A stretch of 64,000 nt of DNA. Source: Microbacterium helvum. Its GTDB lineage: Bacteria > Actinomycetota > Actinomycetes > Actinomycetales > Microbacteriaceae. Positions 23,917-31,775 of the stretch are shown here, one piece after another (position 1 is the first letter of the stretch; each line of letters begins with the position of its first letter). A model generated the notes under the pieces. It saw nothing but the letters and a program-made list of their open reading frames with translations. It was not told the origin of the DNA and did not search any database. The stretch covers positions 124,001 through 188,000 of the forward strand of contig NZ_JACXZS010000002.1 of the NCBI RefSeq assembly GCF_014779795.1, written 5' to 3'. The translations under genes and the position numbers were made by a program.

Positions 23917-25853
23917 GGCAGCTCCGCCTCCAGCGCGGTGCCCGATCCGGCGCGCGAGTCGATCCGCAGCGCGCCGCCGACCGCGCGGACGCGATCGGCG
24001 AGACCCGCCAGCCCGCCGCCGGTGCGCGCCGTGGCGCCCCCGGCGCCGTCGTCGATCACGCGCACGCGCACGACGTCGCCGGTCCGGACGACCGATACCG
24101 TCAGCTGCGCCGCGTGCGCGTGCTTGATCGCGTTCGCGATGCCCTCGCTGGCCACGTAGTACGCGGTCGTCGCCACGACGTCCGGAATCCCGTCCCCGTC
24201 CAGGTGCACCTCGACGGGGACGGCCGATGCGCTCGAGAGGTCCGCGAGGGCGGCCGCCAGGCCGTCGTCGAGGCGGCTGGGGCGCAGCCCGTGCGCGACG
24301 GCGCGGAGTTCTGAGATGGATGCCGCGACCGCCTCGATCGCGTCGTCGAGGGCGTGCGCGACATCGAGCTCGCCCCGCGCCTCGCGTCGCTGGGCGAGGC
24401 GCAGCGACATCCCGAGGCTGACCAGTCGCTGCTGCGCACCGTCGTGCAGGTCGCGCTCGAGGCGACGGCGCTCGTCGGTCTCGGCCGTCATGAGCCGCCG
24501 TCTGCTCTCTTCGGCCTCGCGCAGAGCGCGGGCGAGCTGCGCGCGCTGACGGGCGAGTTCGAGCAGGGGAGCGGCGGCATCGACGATCCGCTGCGGCACC
24601 GCCTCGGCGGCGCGGACGATCGTCGCGATCCGGGCCCCTCCGACGGTGACGGGCGTGGCGACGCCGGCGGTGACGGGAGGGATGCCGCGACCGGCGTCGG
24701 CGGTCAGCACGTAGTCGACCGTGACGTCCGGATCTTCGAGGCCCGACCGGAGCACGGCGACGACCCGCTCCGGCGGCGCCGCACCGCGGTGGACGTCGGC
24801 GAGGAGCCGGCGCAGCGCGTCGACGGTGCGCTCCGCACGCGGGAAGAGGACCGCGGCCACGGCCCGCTCCAGCGGACGCCGCAGCAGCATCACGGCCAGG
24901 ACGGCGGCAGCGGTCGCGGCCGCCGCGATCGCCACAGCCCCGCTGTCGGGCACGAGGTCGGCCAGCGCGGTGGCGGCCGCGACGATCCCGAGCACCGCGA
25001 GCAGCAGCACGCACCAGGTCGCGACCCGCACGATCCAGAAGTCGGCGTCCGCGTTCGCCGTGAGCAGGGCGCCGCCGATGGACAGCGGGATCGCGACGCA
25101 GAACACGGCGATCCCCACCAGGACGGCATCCACCCCTCCCCACAGCAGGTACGACGCCCAGCACAGCAGCAGGGCGAGCGGGACGATCGCCGCCGCGATC
25201 GCGAGCCAGCGGAGTCGTCGCCGGGTGATCCCCGTCGAGCGGCGGTATCGCACCAGCGTCGAGACCGCGCCGGCCACCAGGCAGGCGAGGAACAGCGGAA
25301 GCAGGGCGAGCGCGAGGACGCCGGCCCACGGCACCGTGCCCCACGGGTGGGGCGCCTGCGCGAACGGCGCAGGGTACGCGTCCGGCGCGACGGCGACGAG
25401 CAGGTCGAACGCGACGCCGGTCGCGAGCACGGTCCATGCGGTGATCCGCTCGAAGGCGGTCTCGAACCGCCCGGTCGGAAAGAGCGCCAGCACCCACACC
25501 CACGGCGCGTACAGCACCATCCACCAGCCGGCCGAGAGGGCGATCAGCCACGTCGCGGTCGGCAGCCCGGCGTCCGCGGCGCCCCGCAGGTAGGTGTCGA
25601 CCGCGGCCGCCACGACGATCCCGAGCCCCGCCGCCGCCAGCGCGATCCCGACGGCCAGCCGCGTGCGCATCGCGACGGCGGGCCCGAGCACCAGCGCCGG
25701 GATCGAGATCGCGACGGCGAACGCCAGCCACGCCGCACCCGCGGACGAGGCGGCGACGCCCACGACGCCCACCCCGATCGCGGGCAGGGCGAGCAGTGCG
25801 ACCGTCGTCGCGATCACCGCGTTGCGCGGCGCGGTGCCGGAGGTGCGCTCCAC
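23904..25853 (-). CDS. Sensor histidine kinase with a large multi-pass membrane domain
   Basis: 649 residues from GTG 25853. The first 340 residues or so contain about ten hydrophobic helices. A cytoplasmic linker follows, then a HisKA_3 dimerisation domain with phosphoacceptor His near residue 470 (ERDLHDGAQQRLVSLG), and a HATPase with EGIANAIKHAHA and DDGAGG. The polytopic N terminus resembles transporter-like sensors rather than a classic two-helix sensor, so the signal could be membrane state or a lipophilic ligand; this is inference. The gene is leaderless. Confidence 0.92.
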   Translation of the reverse strand: MERTSGTAPRNAVIATTVALLALPAIGVGVVGVAASSAGAAWLAFAVAISIPALVLGPAVAMRTRLAVGIALAAAGLGIVVAAAVDTYLRGAADAGLPTATWLIALSAGWWMVLYAPWVWVLALFPTGRFETAFERITAWTVLATGVAFDLLVAVAPDAYPAPFAQAPHPWGTVPWAGVLALALLPLFLACLVAGAVSTLVRYRRSTGITRRRLRWLAIAAAIVPLALLLCWASYLLWGGVDAVLVGIAVFCVAIPLSIGGALLTANADADFWIVRVATWCVLLLAVLGIVAAATALADLVPDSGAVAIAAAATAAAVLAVMLLRRPLERAVAAVLFPRAERTVDALRRLLADVHRGAAPPERVVAVLRSGLEDPDVTVDYVLTADAGRGIPPVTAGVATPVTVGGARIATIVRAAEAVPQRIVDAAAPLLELARQRAQLARALREAEESRRRLMTAETDERRRLERDLHDGAQQRLVSLGMSLRLAQRREARGELDVAHALDDAIEAVAASISELRAVAHGLRPSRLDDGLAAALADLSSASAVPVEVHLDGDGIPDVVATTAYYVASEGIANAIKHAHAAQLTVSVVRTGDVVRVRVIDDGAGGATARTGGGLAGLADRVRAVGGALRIDSRAGSGTALEAELPCES

Positions 25854-25859
25854 CGCACC

Positions 25860-25865
25860 AGGGTA
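25860..25865 (-). promoter_or_regulatory. -10 box TACCCT of the leaderless kinase gene
   Basis: TACCCT on the reverse strand ends six bases before GTG 25853. Confidence 0.6.
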
Positions 25866-26027
25866 GGGCGCACGGGCGCCGCGCGACATCGTGGAAACCC
25901 CGCACCGGGACGTGCGGTCGTCCGCGATGTGCGCAGCGGCCTCGGCGCGGGACGCTCGGAGTGCCGGTGAGAACCGGTCGCCGAGACGACGCACCGCGCG
26001 TCGTCCGGCGCGAGAGAGGAGGCAACC

Positions 26028-26762
26028 ATGGCCGTCGAGACGCTGCCGGCCGGTGTCCGGACGATCCAGGAGCGCGGACGCCGCTGGCGTCCGTTCTGGC
26101 GGTGGACGGCGGCGATCGCGCTGCCGATCGGGCCGCTGTCGATCCTGGTGGGACGCACGATCCTGCCCTACTGGACGGACGACCCGCCCGACAAGATCGC
26201 GGCGGCGGTCATCGAGAACCGCGGCCTCATGGAGGTGATCGGCTGGCTCGGCCTGATCGCCGCGCCGGCGATGCTCCTCGGCGCGTTGACGCTCGGCTAC
26301 CTGGCCCGTCGAGGGGCGCCGCTGCTGGCGACCCTCGGCGCCGCGCTCACGTTCGTGGCCTTCGCGAACTGGTCGGCCGCGGGCAACTCCGATCTGCTCG
26401 CGCAGACCATGGCCGACGTCGGCTACGACGTGTCCGACATCACGCGTCTCGGCACCGCGCTGTCTGAGTCGGCGATCGGCAGCTTCACGGGCATGTTCTG
26501 GGTCGTCGGGCACATCCTGGGGATGGTGCTGCTCGGCGTCGCACTGGGGAGGGCGCATGTCGTCAACTGGTGGGTCGCGGGGGCGTTGATCGTCTCGCAG
26601 CCGATGCACCTGGTGTCGGCGATCATCCTGCCTTCGCGCTGGCTGGACGCGACGGCCGGCTGGGGCTTCACGACGCTCGCGTTCGTCGTCGTTGCGGTCG
26701 TCGTGGCGCGCATGCCCGACGACGAGTGGGACCCCTGGCCCGTCGCGCCGCGGCGCACCTGA
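26028..26762 (+). CDS. Polytopic membrane protein divergent from a two-component system
   Basis: 244 residues from ATG 26028, after GAGAGGAGG. About six hydrophobic segments are visible, with a Trp/Arg-rich N terminus (RGRRWRPFWRW) and an acidic C-terminal tail. I do not recognise a named domain, though layout and length are reminiscent of DUF4386-type membrane proteins. It is divergent from the kinase-regulator pair, so it may be their target or a sensor partner. No catalytic motif is visible. Confidence 0.75.
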   Translation: MAVETLPAGVRTIQERGRRWRPFWRWTAAIALPIGPLSILVGRTILPYWTDDPPDKIAAAVIENRGLMEVIGWLGLIAAPAMLLGALTLGYLARRGAPLLATLGAALTFVAFANWSAAGNSDLLAQTMADVGYDVSDITRLGTALSESAIGSFTGMFWVVGHILGMVLLGVALGRAHVVNWWVAGALIVSQPMHLVSAIILPSRWLDATAGWGFTTLAFVVVAVVVARMPDDEWDPWPVAPRRT

Positions 26763-26866
26763 GCGGGATTCGTCGTCGATCCTCGGGCCCCTGTCGATTC
26801 CGGCAGGGGCTCGTTCGTCGGAACGATGAAGGGGCACAATGCCTCAGGGCGAAGAAGGAGCGAATG

Positions 26867-27220
26867 ATGGCGCAGTACCTGATCCTGATCTACGGCGATG
26901 AGGCGCAGTGGGATGCCCGCACCGAAGACGGCATGCGTGCCACCGATGCGGGCCACCAGGCCTTCACCGAACGCGCGGGCGGGGCGATCCTCGCGTCGGG
27001 CGAGCTCGAGCCGAGCATCACCGCCACGACCGTGCGTGCCGGCGGCGAGCGACCGCTGATCACCGATGGGCCGTTCCTGGAAACCAAGGAGGTGCTCGGC
27101 GGGTTCTACCTCGTCGACGTGCCCGATCTCGACGAGGCGCTGGCGCTGGCGGCGCTGCTGCACGAGACCACCGAGGACCACGGCGGCGTGCAGGTCCAGC
27201 CGCTCGTGCAGCACGGCTGA
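26867..27220 (+). CDS. YciI/DGPF-domain protein
   Basis: 117 residues. The start ATG 26867 is six bases after AAGGAG; ATG 26864 is three bases upstream and too close to it. The fold begins QYLILIYGDEA and includes the family landmark ITDGPFLETKEVLGGFYLVD, which gives DGPF proteins their name. Family knowledge: these small proteins are frequent neighbours of ECF42 sigma factors, as here. The biochemical role is undefined. Confidence 0.92.
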   Translation: MAQYLILIYGDEAQWDARTEDGMRATDAGHQAFTERAGGAILASGELEPSITATTVRAGGERPLITDGPFLETKEVLGGFYLVDVPDLDEALALAALLHETTEDHGGVQVQPLVQHG

Positions 27221-27227
27221 GCGATCG

Positions 27228-28472
27228 ATGGATGCCGTCACGCCGCCCATTCCCGTCGACGATGCGCTGACCGTGCTCGCCGCGGCGCACCGTGAGGAGT
27301 GGGCGGCTGTCGTCGCGTCCACCGCGCGTCTCACCGGGGACCTCGATCTCGCCGAGGAGTGCACCCAGGAGGCGTTCGCCCGGGCCGTCGAGGGGTGGCC
27401 GGATCGCGGCATCCCCGATCGCCCCGGCGCGTGGCTCACGACCGTCGCCGCCAATCGCGCACGCGACGTGCTGCGGCGCGAGGCGGCGCTGCGGCGGCGT
27501 CTTCCGCTGCTCGTCACCGAGACCGAGGCCGAGACCGAAGTGAGCTGGTATCCGGACGACCGGCTGCGGCTCATCTTCACGTGCTGCCACCCCGCCATCG
27601 CGCGTGAGGCGCAGGTGGCTCTGACGCTGCGGCTGGTGTGCGGCGTGTCGACCGGCGACATCGCCGCGGCGTTCCTGGTGCCCGAGACGACGATGGCCGC
27701 GCGCATCACGCGAGCCAAGCGCAAGATCGCCGCCGCACGGATCCCGTTCCGGATCCCCGGGCCCGAAGAGCTGCCCGCCCGCGTCTCGGTCGTGTGCGAG
27801 GTGCTGCACCTCGTGTTCACCGTCGGTCATGCGCCCCCGTCCGGCGAGGCGATCGTGCGTGCGGACCTCGTCGACGAGGCGATCGCCCTGACGCGCCTGG
27901 TGCACGGGCTGCTGCCGGCCGACCGCGCCGTCACGGGCCTTCTCTCTCTCATGCTGCTGACCGACGCGCGGCGTGACACGCGCGACGAGCTGCTGCCCTT
28001 CCAGGACCGGTCGCGATGGGATGGTGCGCTCATCGACGAGGGCCTCGAGCTGCTGGCCGCCGCGACCGCGGGACCCGTCGACCGCTACGCGCTCGCTGCC
28101 GCGATCGCCTCCGTCCACGCGCAGGCGCCGACGTGGGACGACACCGACTGGGCGCGGATCGTCGACCTCTACGGCCTGCTGGCGCGCGCGTGGCCGAGTC
28201 CCGTCGTCGCGCTCAACGGCGCCGTCGCGATCGGCATGCGCGACGGACCGGCCGCGGGGCTCGCGGCCGTCGACGCCGTCGCGCGCGAGCCCGCCCTGCA
28301 GCGCTACGCGTACCTGCCGGCGGCGCGCGCCTCGTTCCTCGCCGACCTCGGCCGCTGGGGCGAAGCCGCCGACGCGTACGCTGAGGCCGCTTCGCTCGCG
28401 GGAACCCTCGCCGAGCGCGAACGCCTGCAGGCGCAGACCGCCGACGCGCGCTCACGCGCCGGCTGTGGATAA
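27228..28472 (+). CDS. ECF sigma factor, ECF42-like, with long C-terminal extension
   Basis: 414 residues from ATG 27228. The sigma2 region includes DLAEECTQEAFARAVEGWPDRG and the sigma4 region TLRLVCGVSTGDIAAAFLVPE. About 200 extra C-terminal residues with helical repeats (LLAAATAGPVDRYALAAAIASVHAQ, ALNGAVAIGMRDGPAAGL) follow, typical of ECF42 proteins and thought to control activity in place of an anti-sigma factor. The upstream YciI gene lies eight bases away. No anti-sigma gene is nearby. Confidence 0.92.
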   Translation: MDAVTPPIPVDDALTVLAAAHREEWAAVVASTARLTGDLDLAEECTQEAFARAVEGWPDRGIPDRPGAWLTTVAANRARDVLRREAALRRRLPLLVTETEAETEVSWYPDDRLRLIFTCCHPAIAREAQVALTLRLVCGVSTGDIAAAFLVPETTMAARITRAKRKIAAARIPFRIPGPEELPARVSVVCEVLHLVFTVGHAPPSGEAIVRADLVDEAIALTRLVHGLLPADRAVTGLLSLMLLTDARRDTRDELLPFQDRSRWDGALIDEGLELLAAATAGPVDRYALAAAIASVHAQAPTWDDTDWARIVDLYGLLARAWPSPVVALNGAVAIGMRDGPAAGLAAVDAVAREPALQRYAYLPAARASFLADLGRWGEAADAYAEAASLAGTLAERERLQAQTADARSRAGCG

Positions 28473-28499
28473 CTCGCGAGGCGGCAGGCGCGGTCCGGT

Positions 28500-28505
28500 T
28501 ACGGT
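28500..28505 (+). promoter_or_regulatory. -10 box TACGGT of a leaderless lipoprotein gene
   Basis: TACGGT ends six bases before ATG 28512; there is no Shine-Dalgarno sequence. Confidence 0.6.
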
Positions 28506-28511
28506 GTACGG

Positions 28512-29036
28512 ATGATCCTGCGCGCGACGACGGCGACCCTCGGGCTTGCGGCGGCCGCCGTGATGCTGAGTGGATGCCTCGCCCCCGCGCCGGAGCCGAC
28601 CCCCACGCCGACGGCGGTCTTCGCCAGCGAGGCCGAGGCCTTCGCCGCAGCGGAGGAGACGTACAGGGCGTACGTGGACGCGGAGAATGCGCGTTGGGCT
28701 GACGCAAACTCAGAGCCTTCACCGGAGAGCTTTCTGGTTGCAGCTGCGCTCGACGAAGAGATCGATGTCAACCGGCAGTTCGATGAGGCTGGTATGCGTG
28801 CCACCGGACAGAACCGCGTTGATCGAGTCGACGGTGTCGAGGCAGATCTACGAGCGGGCGATGTGTCCATCGACGTGTGCCTGGACGTCACCGACAGCGC
28901 AGTGGTGAACGCTGACGGCGAAGATGTCACCCCGCCTGATCGCGCACCTCAGCTGCTCGTTCGCGCCGATCTGACAACGGTCGGTAGTGGCCTACTGATC
29001 GAAAGGACCGAGACGCGAAGGGACGATGGCTGTTGA
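28512..29036 (+). CDS. Putative lipoprotein of unknown function
   Basis: 174 residues. The signal peptide ends in the lipobox LSGC (cysteine near residue 22) followed by a Pro/Thr linker, so it is probably lipidated and extracytoplasmic. The mature part is acidic with a helical start (AEAFAAAEETYRAYVDAEN) and two later cysteines. I recognise no named family. Base composition drops sharply inside the gene: I count 35 G+C of 60 at 28681-28740 and again at 28741-28800, far below the neighbours. The stop overlaps the next gene (TTGA). Confidence 0.75.
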   Translation: MILRATTATLGLAAAAVMLSGCLAPAPEPTPTPTAVFASEAEAFAAAEETYRAYVDAENARWADANSEPSPESFLVAAALDEEIDVNRQFDEAGMRATGQNRVDRVDGVEADLRAGDVSIDVCLDVTDSAVVNADGEDVTPPDRAPQLLVRADLTTVGSGLLIERTETRRDDGC

Positions 29037-29794
29037 GCCTCTCGGCATTTCTGCTTGCGGCCGTTGTCATGGGCACGGGGTGTACGCCACTGCAGGCGAC
29101 TGCGGGTATCTGTAACGATCAAGACTCGGTTGTCGTTAGCGATTCACGGACGACTCCCGGGCTACCGGAGCGCAACGCCGAAACTCACTCCGACGGCATC
29201 CACGTCCCCCAAGTGATCTACGCCCCAAACACCGGCCGCGCCTGCGACACCCCCACCGAGCTCTGCCTCGGCCGGGATGCACCGGCCGACGCCGTCGTCG
29301 CTGCGGGCTTCCCGGCCGTCACGCTCGCCGATCTCGCGTCGTTCCGGCCGGCGACGCCGCAGCTGACGGGGGAGCCGCTCGGGTTCGGAGTCGTGCGGAT
29401 GCCGACGAACTTCGTGGCCGCGGCATCCGCTCAAGAGATCAGGGGCGTGCTGCTCGGGTACCCGGTGACGGTTCGATTCGTGCCGGTGGCGTACGTGTTC
29501 TCGTACGGCGACGGGCAGACGCGGCGCGCCGGCACGGGCGGTGTCGCGTGGACGGCGTCGGGCAGCCCGCAGTTCACCCCGACCGAGACCAGCCACGTGT
29601 ACCAGGAGCGCGGCGAGTACTCCGCGAGCGTCGCGACCGAGTACGCCGCGGCCGTCGACTTCGGCGCCGGCTGGCAGCCCGTGGACGGCGTCGTCACCGC
29701 CCGGACGGCCGCGTACTCGGTGCAGGTCGTCGAGGTGCGCACCGCGCTCGTCGAGCACACGTGCGCCGAGGATCCGCACGCAGCCGGCTGTTGA
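29033..29794 (+). CDS. Secreted or lipid-anchored protein with PKD-like domain
   Basis: 253 residues from TTG 29033, which overlaps the previous stop and lies nine bases after AAGGGA; CTG 29030 is an alternative. The N terminus is hydrophobic and ends MGTGC, a non-canonical lipobox, so lipidation is uncertain. Residues about 140-235 look like a PKD-type beta domain (VAYVFSYGDGQTRRAG, TETSHVYQERGEYSASV). Similar two-gene pairs of small secreted proteins occur in Microbacteriaceae. The first 150 bases share the lower GC of the preceding gene, and the rest returns to normal. Confidence 0.7.
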   Translation: MSLSAFLLAAVVMGTGCTPLQATAGICNDQDSVVVSDSRTTPGLPERNAETHSDGIHVPQVIYAPNTGRACDTPTELCLGRDAPADAVVAAGFPAVTLADLASFRPATPQLTGEPLGFGVVRMPTNFVAAASAQEIRGVLLGYPVTVRFVPVAYVFSYGDGQTRRAGTGGVAWTASGSPQFTPTETSHVYQERGEYSASVATEYAAAVDFGAGWQPVDGVVTARTAAYSVQVVEVRTALVEHTCAEDPHAAGC

Positions 29795-29837
29795 CCGACC
29801 CGCCTCAGCCGCGGTCGGCCGCCCGGGGCGACCGCCA

Positions 29838-29979
29838 CTGGTCGTTGAGCGAAGCGAGGAACGAGCGAAGACGAAACGTCGCAAGCCGTACTCGAGAACC
29901 CGCGCGTGAGGCGCGAGCATGGTCGGGTCCGATGCGCGGCTCGCCGCGTTTCGTCTCGCTCCGCTCGCTCAACGACCAG
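29838..29979. repeat. Inverted repeat pair with GGTCGTTGAGCG arms
   Basis: The left arm (29838-29878) begins CTGGTCGTTGAGCGA and ends GACGAAACG; the right arm (29947-29979) is its reverse complement apart from a short internal difference. About 70 bases separate them. A related arm occurs at 38493-38518 and a degenerate one at 29983-30006. The layout resembles dispersed palindromic intergenic elements. No coding potential is visible. Confidence 0.75.
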
Positions 29980-30006
29980 AGGGTGGTCGAGCGGAGCGGC
30001 GCGAAA

Positions 30007-30045
30007 GCCGGAGGGCAGGACGCTCAGCGCGTCCCGCCCTCCGGC
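30007..30045 (-). terminator. Hairpin between the convergent genes at 29794 and 30060
   Basis: A 17-position stem with one A-C mismatch and a five-base loop (30024-30028) lies 14 bases past the stop of the leftward gene at 30060. It could end transcripts from either side. Confidence 0.7.
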
Positions 30046-30059
30046 GTCAGAAGACCGAT

Positions 30060-30455
30060 TCAGCGGGCCGCGACAGGCTCCGCGTCGGCGGGCTCGGCCT
30101 CGACAGCGGGCTCGGCCTCGACGGCCGGCTCGGCGTCGATCGCGTCGGCCTCGGACTGCCAGTCGATGGGCTCGACGACCTCGACCGGGGGGACCGGACG
30201 CAGCGTCGCGATCGCGGCGATCGCGAGCGTCAGCAGGATGCCGACGATGCCGGCGCCGAGCAGCACGGTGCCGGCGATGGCGACGGACTGACCGACGTAG
30301 ACGTCGACGGCCGTCGCGGTGTTGTCGGTGAGGACCGCGGTCATCGAGCTCAGCTTGGACGTGAGCAGGTACGCGCCGCCGGCGGCGGTGCCCAGCGACA
30401 CGACGAAAAGGCCCCAGAACGGGATGCTGCGGACGAGACGGGGACGGGTGGACAT
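30060..30455 (-). CDS. Two-helix membrane protein with acidic repeat tail
   Basis: 131 residues from ATG 30455, preceded by AGGAG. Two hydrophobic helices (FWGLFVVSLGTAAGGAYLL and AIAGTVLLGAGIVGILLTLA) are followed by an acidic C-terminal tail built on EPAVEA repeats. I recognise no catalytic motif or named family. It is near ctaA but separated by 120 bases, so an operon is uncertain. Confidence 0.75.
   Translation of the reverse strand: MSTRPRLVRSIPFWGLFVVSLGTAAGGAYLLTSKLSSMTAVLTDNTATAVDVYVGQSVAIAGTVLLGAGIVGILLTLAIAAIATLRPVPPVEVVEPIDWQSEADAIDAEPAVEAEPAVEAEPADAEPVAAR
30091..30144. repeat. Three tandem 18-bp units in the acidic tail
   Basis: Units at 30091-30108, 30109-30126 and 30127-30144 start GGCTCGGC and differ at few positions. 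In the reverse-strand protein they encode EPAVEA-type hexapeptides. Confidence 0.8.
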
Positions 30456-30575
30456 GTGTCGATCACTCCTCGAAGGTCGCGACCCGGGTGGTCGCGGCAT
30501 CCACGATGACAGCACCGTCCGTGCAGCACCCATGCGGATCCTATGCGTTCCCTGTGCGGGAACGCCGGGCAGGCG

Positions 30576-31526
30576 TCACTCCGCCGGGACGAGCGGGCGC
30601 TTCAGGTGCATGACGACAGCCGTCATCACCGCGACCGAGACGGCGGCGAGCACCATGTGCACGCCCACCGCGAGCGGCGGCAGGTCGTTGCGCGCCTGGT
30701 ACAGGCCGACGCCGATCTGCACGAGCTCGACCGCGAGGAGCGCGATCGTCCAGCGCTGGAAGCCGCGCGCGGCGGGCCCGGCCATCGACGAGCCGATCAC
30801 GAGCACGAGCGTGAGCGCGAAGAGCGCGTACGCCGGCCACGAGTGCACGTGCTCGAGCAGCGTGGCGTCGAAGCCGTTGCGCAGCGTCACCTCGGGGTCC
30901 CCCGAGTGCGGACCCGCGCCGGTGGTCAGCACGCCGATCAGCACCGTGATCGCCAGCACGAGCGACGTGACGTGCGTCACGATCGACAGCCACCGCGGTA
31001 CGGCGAGCTCGCGCAGTCCCACCGCCTGGCCCATGCGCGCGACGAACGCGGCCGAGACGCCCACCAGCACGAGCGAGACGATGTAGTGGAACGACACCAG
31101 ATTCGGGTGCAGGTCGAAGATGACGAGGATGCCGCCGACCGCGGCCTGCAGCAGCACCCCGGCGAAGATGATCCAGGCCATGCTCCACAGGTCGCGGCGC
31201 TCGTGGCGGATCCGCGACACGAACACGATCACGGCGACCGCGGCGAGGCCGACGAAGAACGACAGTCCGCGGTTCCCGAACTCGATGAGGCTGTGGTAGC
31301 TCTGCTCGGCGGTGGGGAACAGCGAGTCCGGCGTGCACAGCGGCCACTCGCATCCCAGACCCGAATCGGTCAGGCGCACGGCGCCGCCGGTGCCGACGAT
31401 CGCGATCTCGAGCACGAGCGAGATCCAGGCCGCCACGCGCACGCGCGCGTCGACCCGGTCGGGCAGCCACTGGCGGAATCGCCGCCACATGCCGGGCGCG
31501 GTGGTCGTCGATGGGTCCGCGGACAT
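30576..31526 (-). CDS. ctaA: Heme A synthase (COX15/CtaA family)
   Basis: 316 residues from ATG 31526. Eight hydrophobic helices are visible. The first external loop carries the cysteine pair typical of the family (GGAVRLTDSGLGCEWPLC), with conserved histidines in QSYHSLIEFGNRG, SFHYIVSL, HVHSW and GVHMVLA. It oxidises heme O to heme A in the membrane for cytochrome c oxidase. It is divergent from the suf operon. Confidence 0.95.
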   Translation of the reverse strand: MSADPSTTTAPGMWRRFRQWLPDRVDARVRVAAWISLVLEIAIVGTGGAVRLTDSGLGCEWPLCTPDSLFPTAEQSYHSLIEFGNRGLSFFVGLAAVAVIVFVSRIRHERRDLWSMAWIIFAGVLLQAAVGGILVIFDLHPNLVSFHYIVSLVLVGVSAAFVARMGQAVGLRELAVPRWLSIVTHVTSLVLAITVLIGVLTTGAGPHSGDPEVTLRNGFDATLLEHVHSWPAYALFALTLVLVIGSSMAGPAARGFQRWTIALLAVELVQIGVGLYQARNDLPPLAVGVHMVLAAVSVAVMTAVVMHLKRPLVPAE

Positions 31527-31604
31527 CCTGGTGATCGCCTCCAGAGCGAGGCGCCGGACCCCGTGTATGACGGACGGGGCGCGTCCGTGACGGGGTGGAG
31601 CCTG

Positions 31605-31610
31605 TAGAAT
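31605..31610 (+). promoter_or_regulatory. -10 box TAGAAT upstream of the suf operon
   Basis: TAGAAT predicts a start near 31617 and a leader of about 160 bases before sufB. The leader holds a possible weak hairpin around 31706-31728 and no sufR-like ORF. Confidence 0.5.
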
Positions 31611-31775
31611 CGAGGGGTCGGTCGCCGACGCCTCTGGCGTAGCGCACCACCGACAGTCTAGGCGCGATCTCTGCGCCGCTTTGAGAGGGTCCGACGAGCG
31701 GCATCCACCCCTGGTAACTCCACCGGGGGAACCGGAATGCCGGGGCGGATGACACCGCAGGACCCGGAGGAGAAC

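Noticed and set aside
29795..30059. Insertion sequence or transposon end
   Set aside because: Inverted repeats are present but there is no transposase, no target duplication I could see, and the same arm recurs alone at 38493.
31737..31775. Upstream ATG extension of sufB
   Set aside because: It precedes a clear Shine-Dalgarno sequence and adds residues not typical of SufB.
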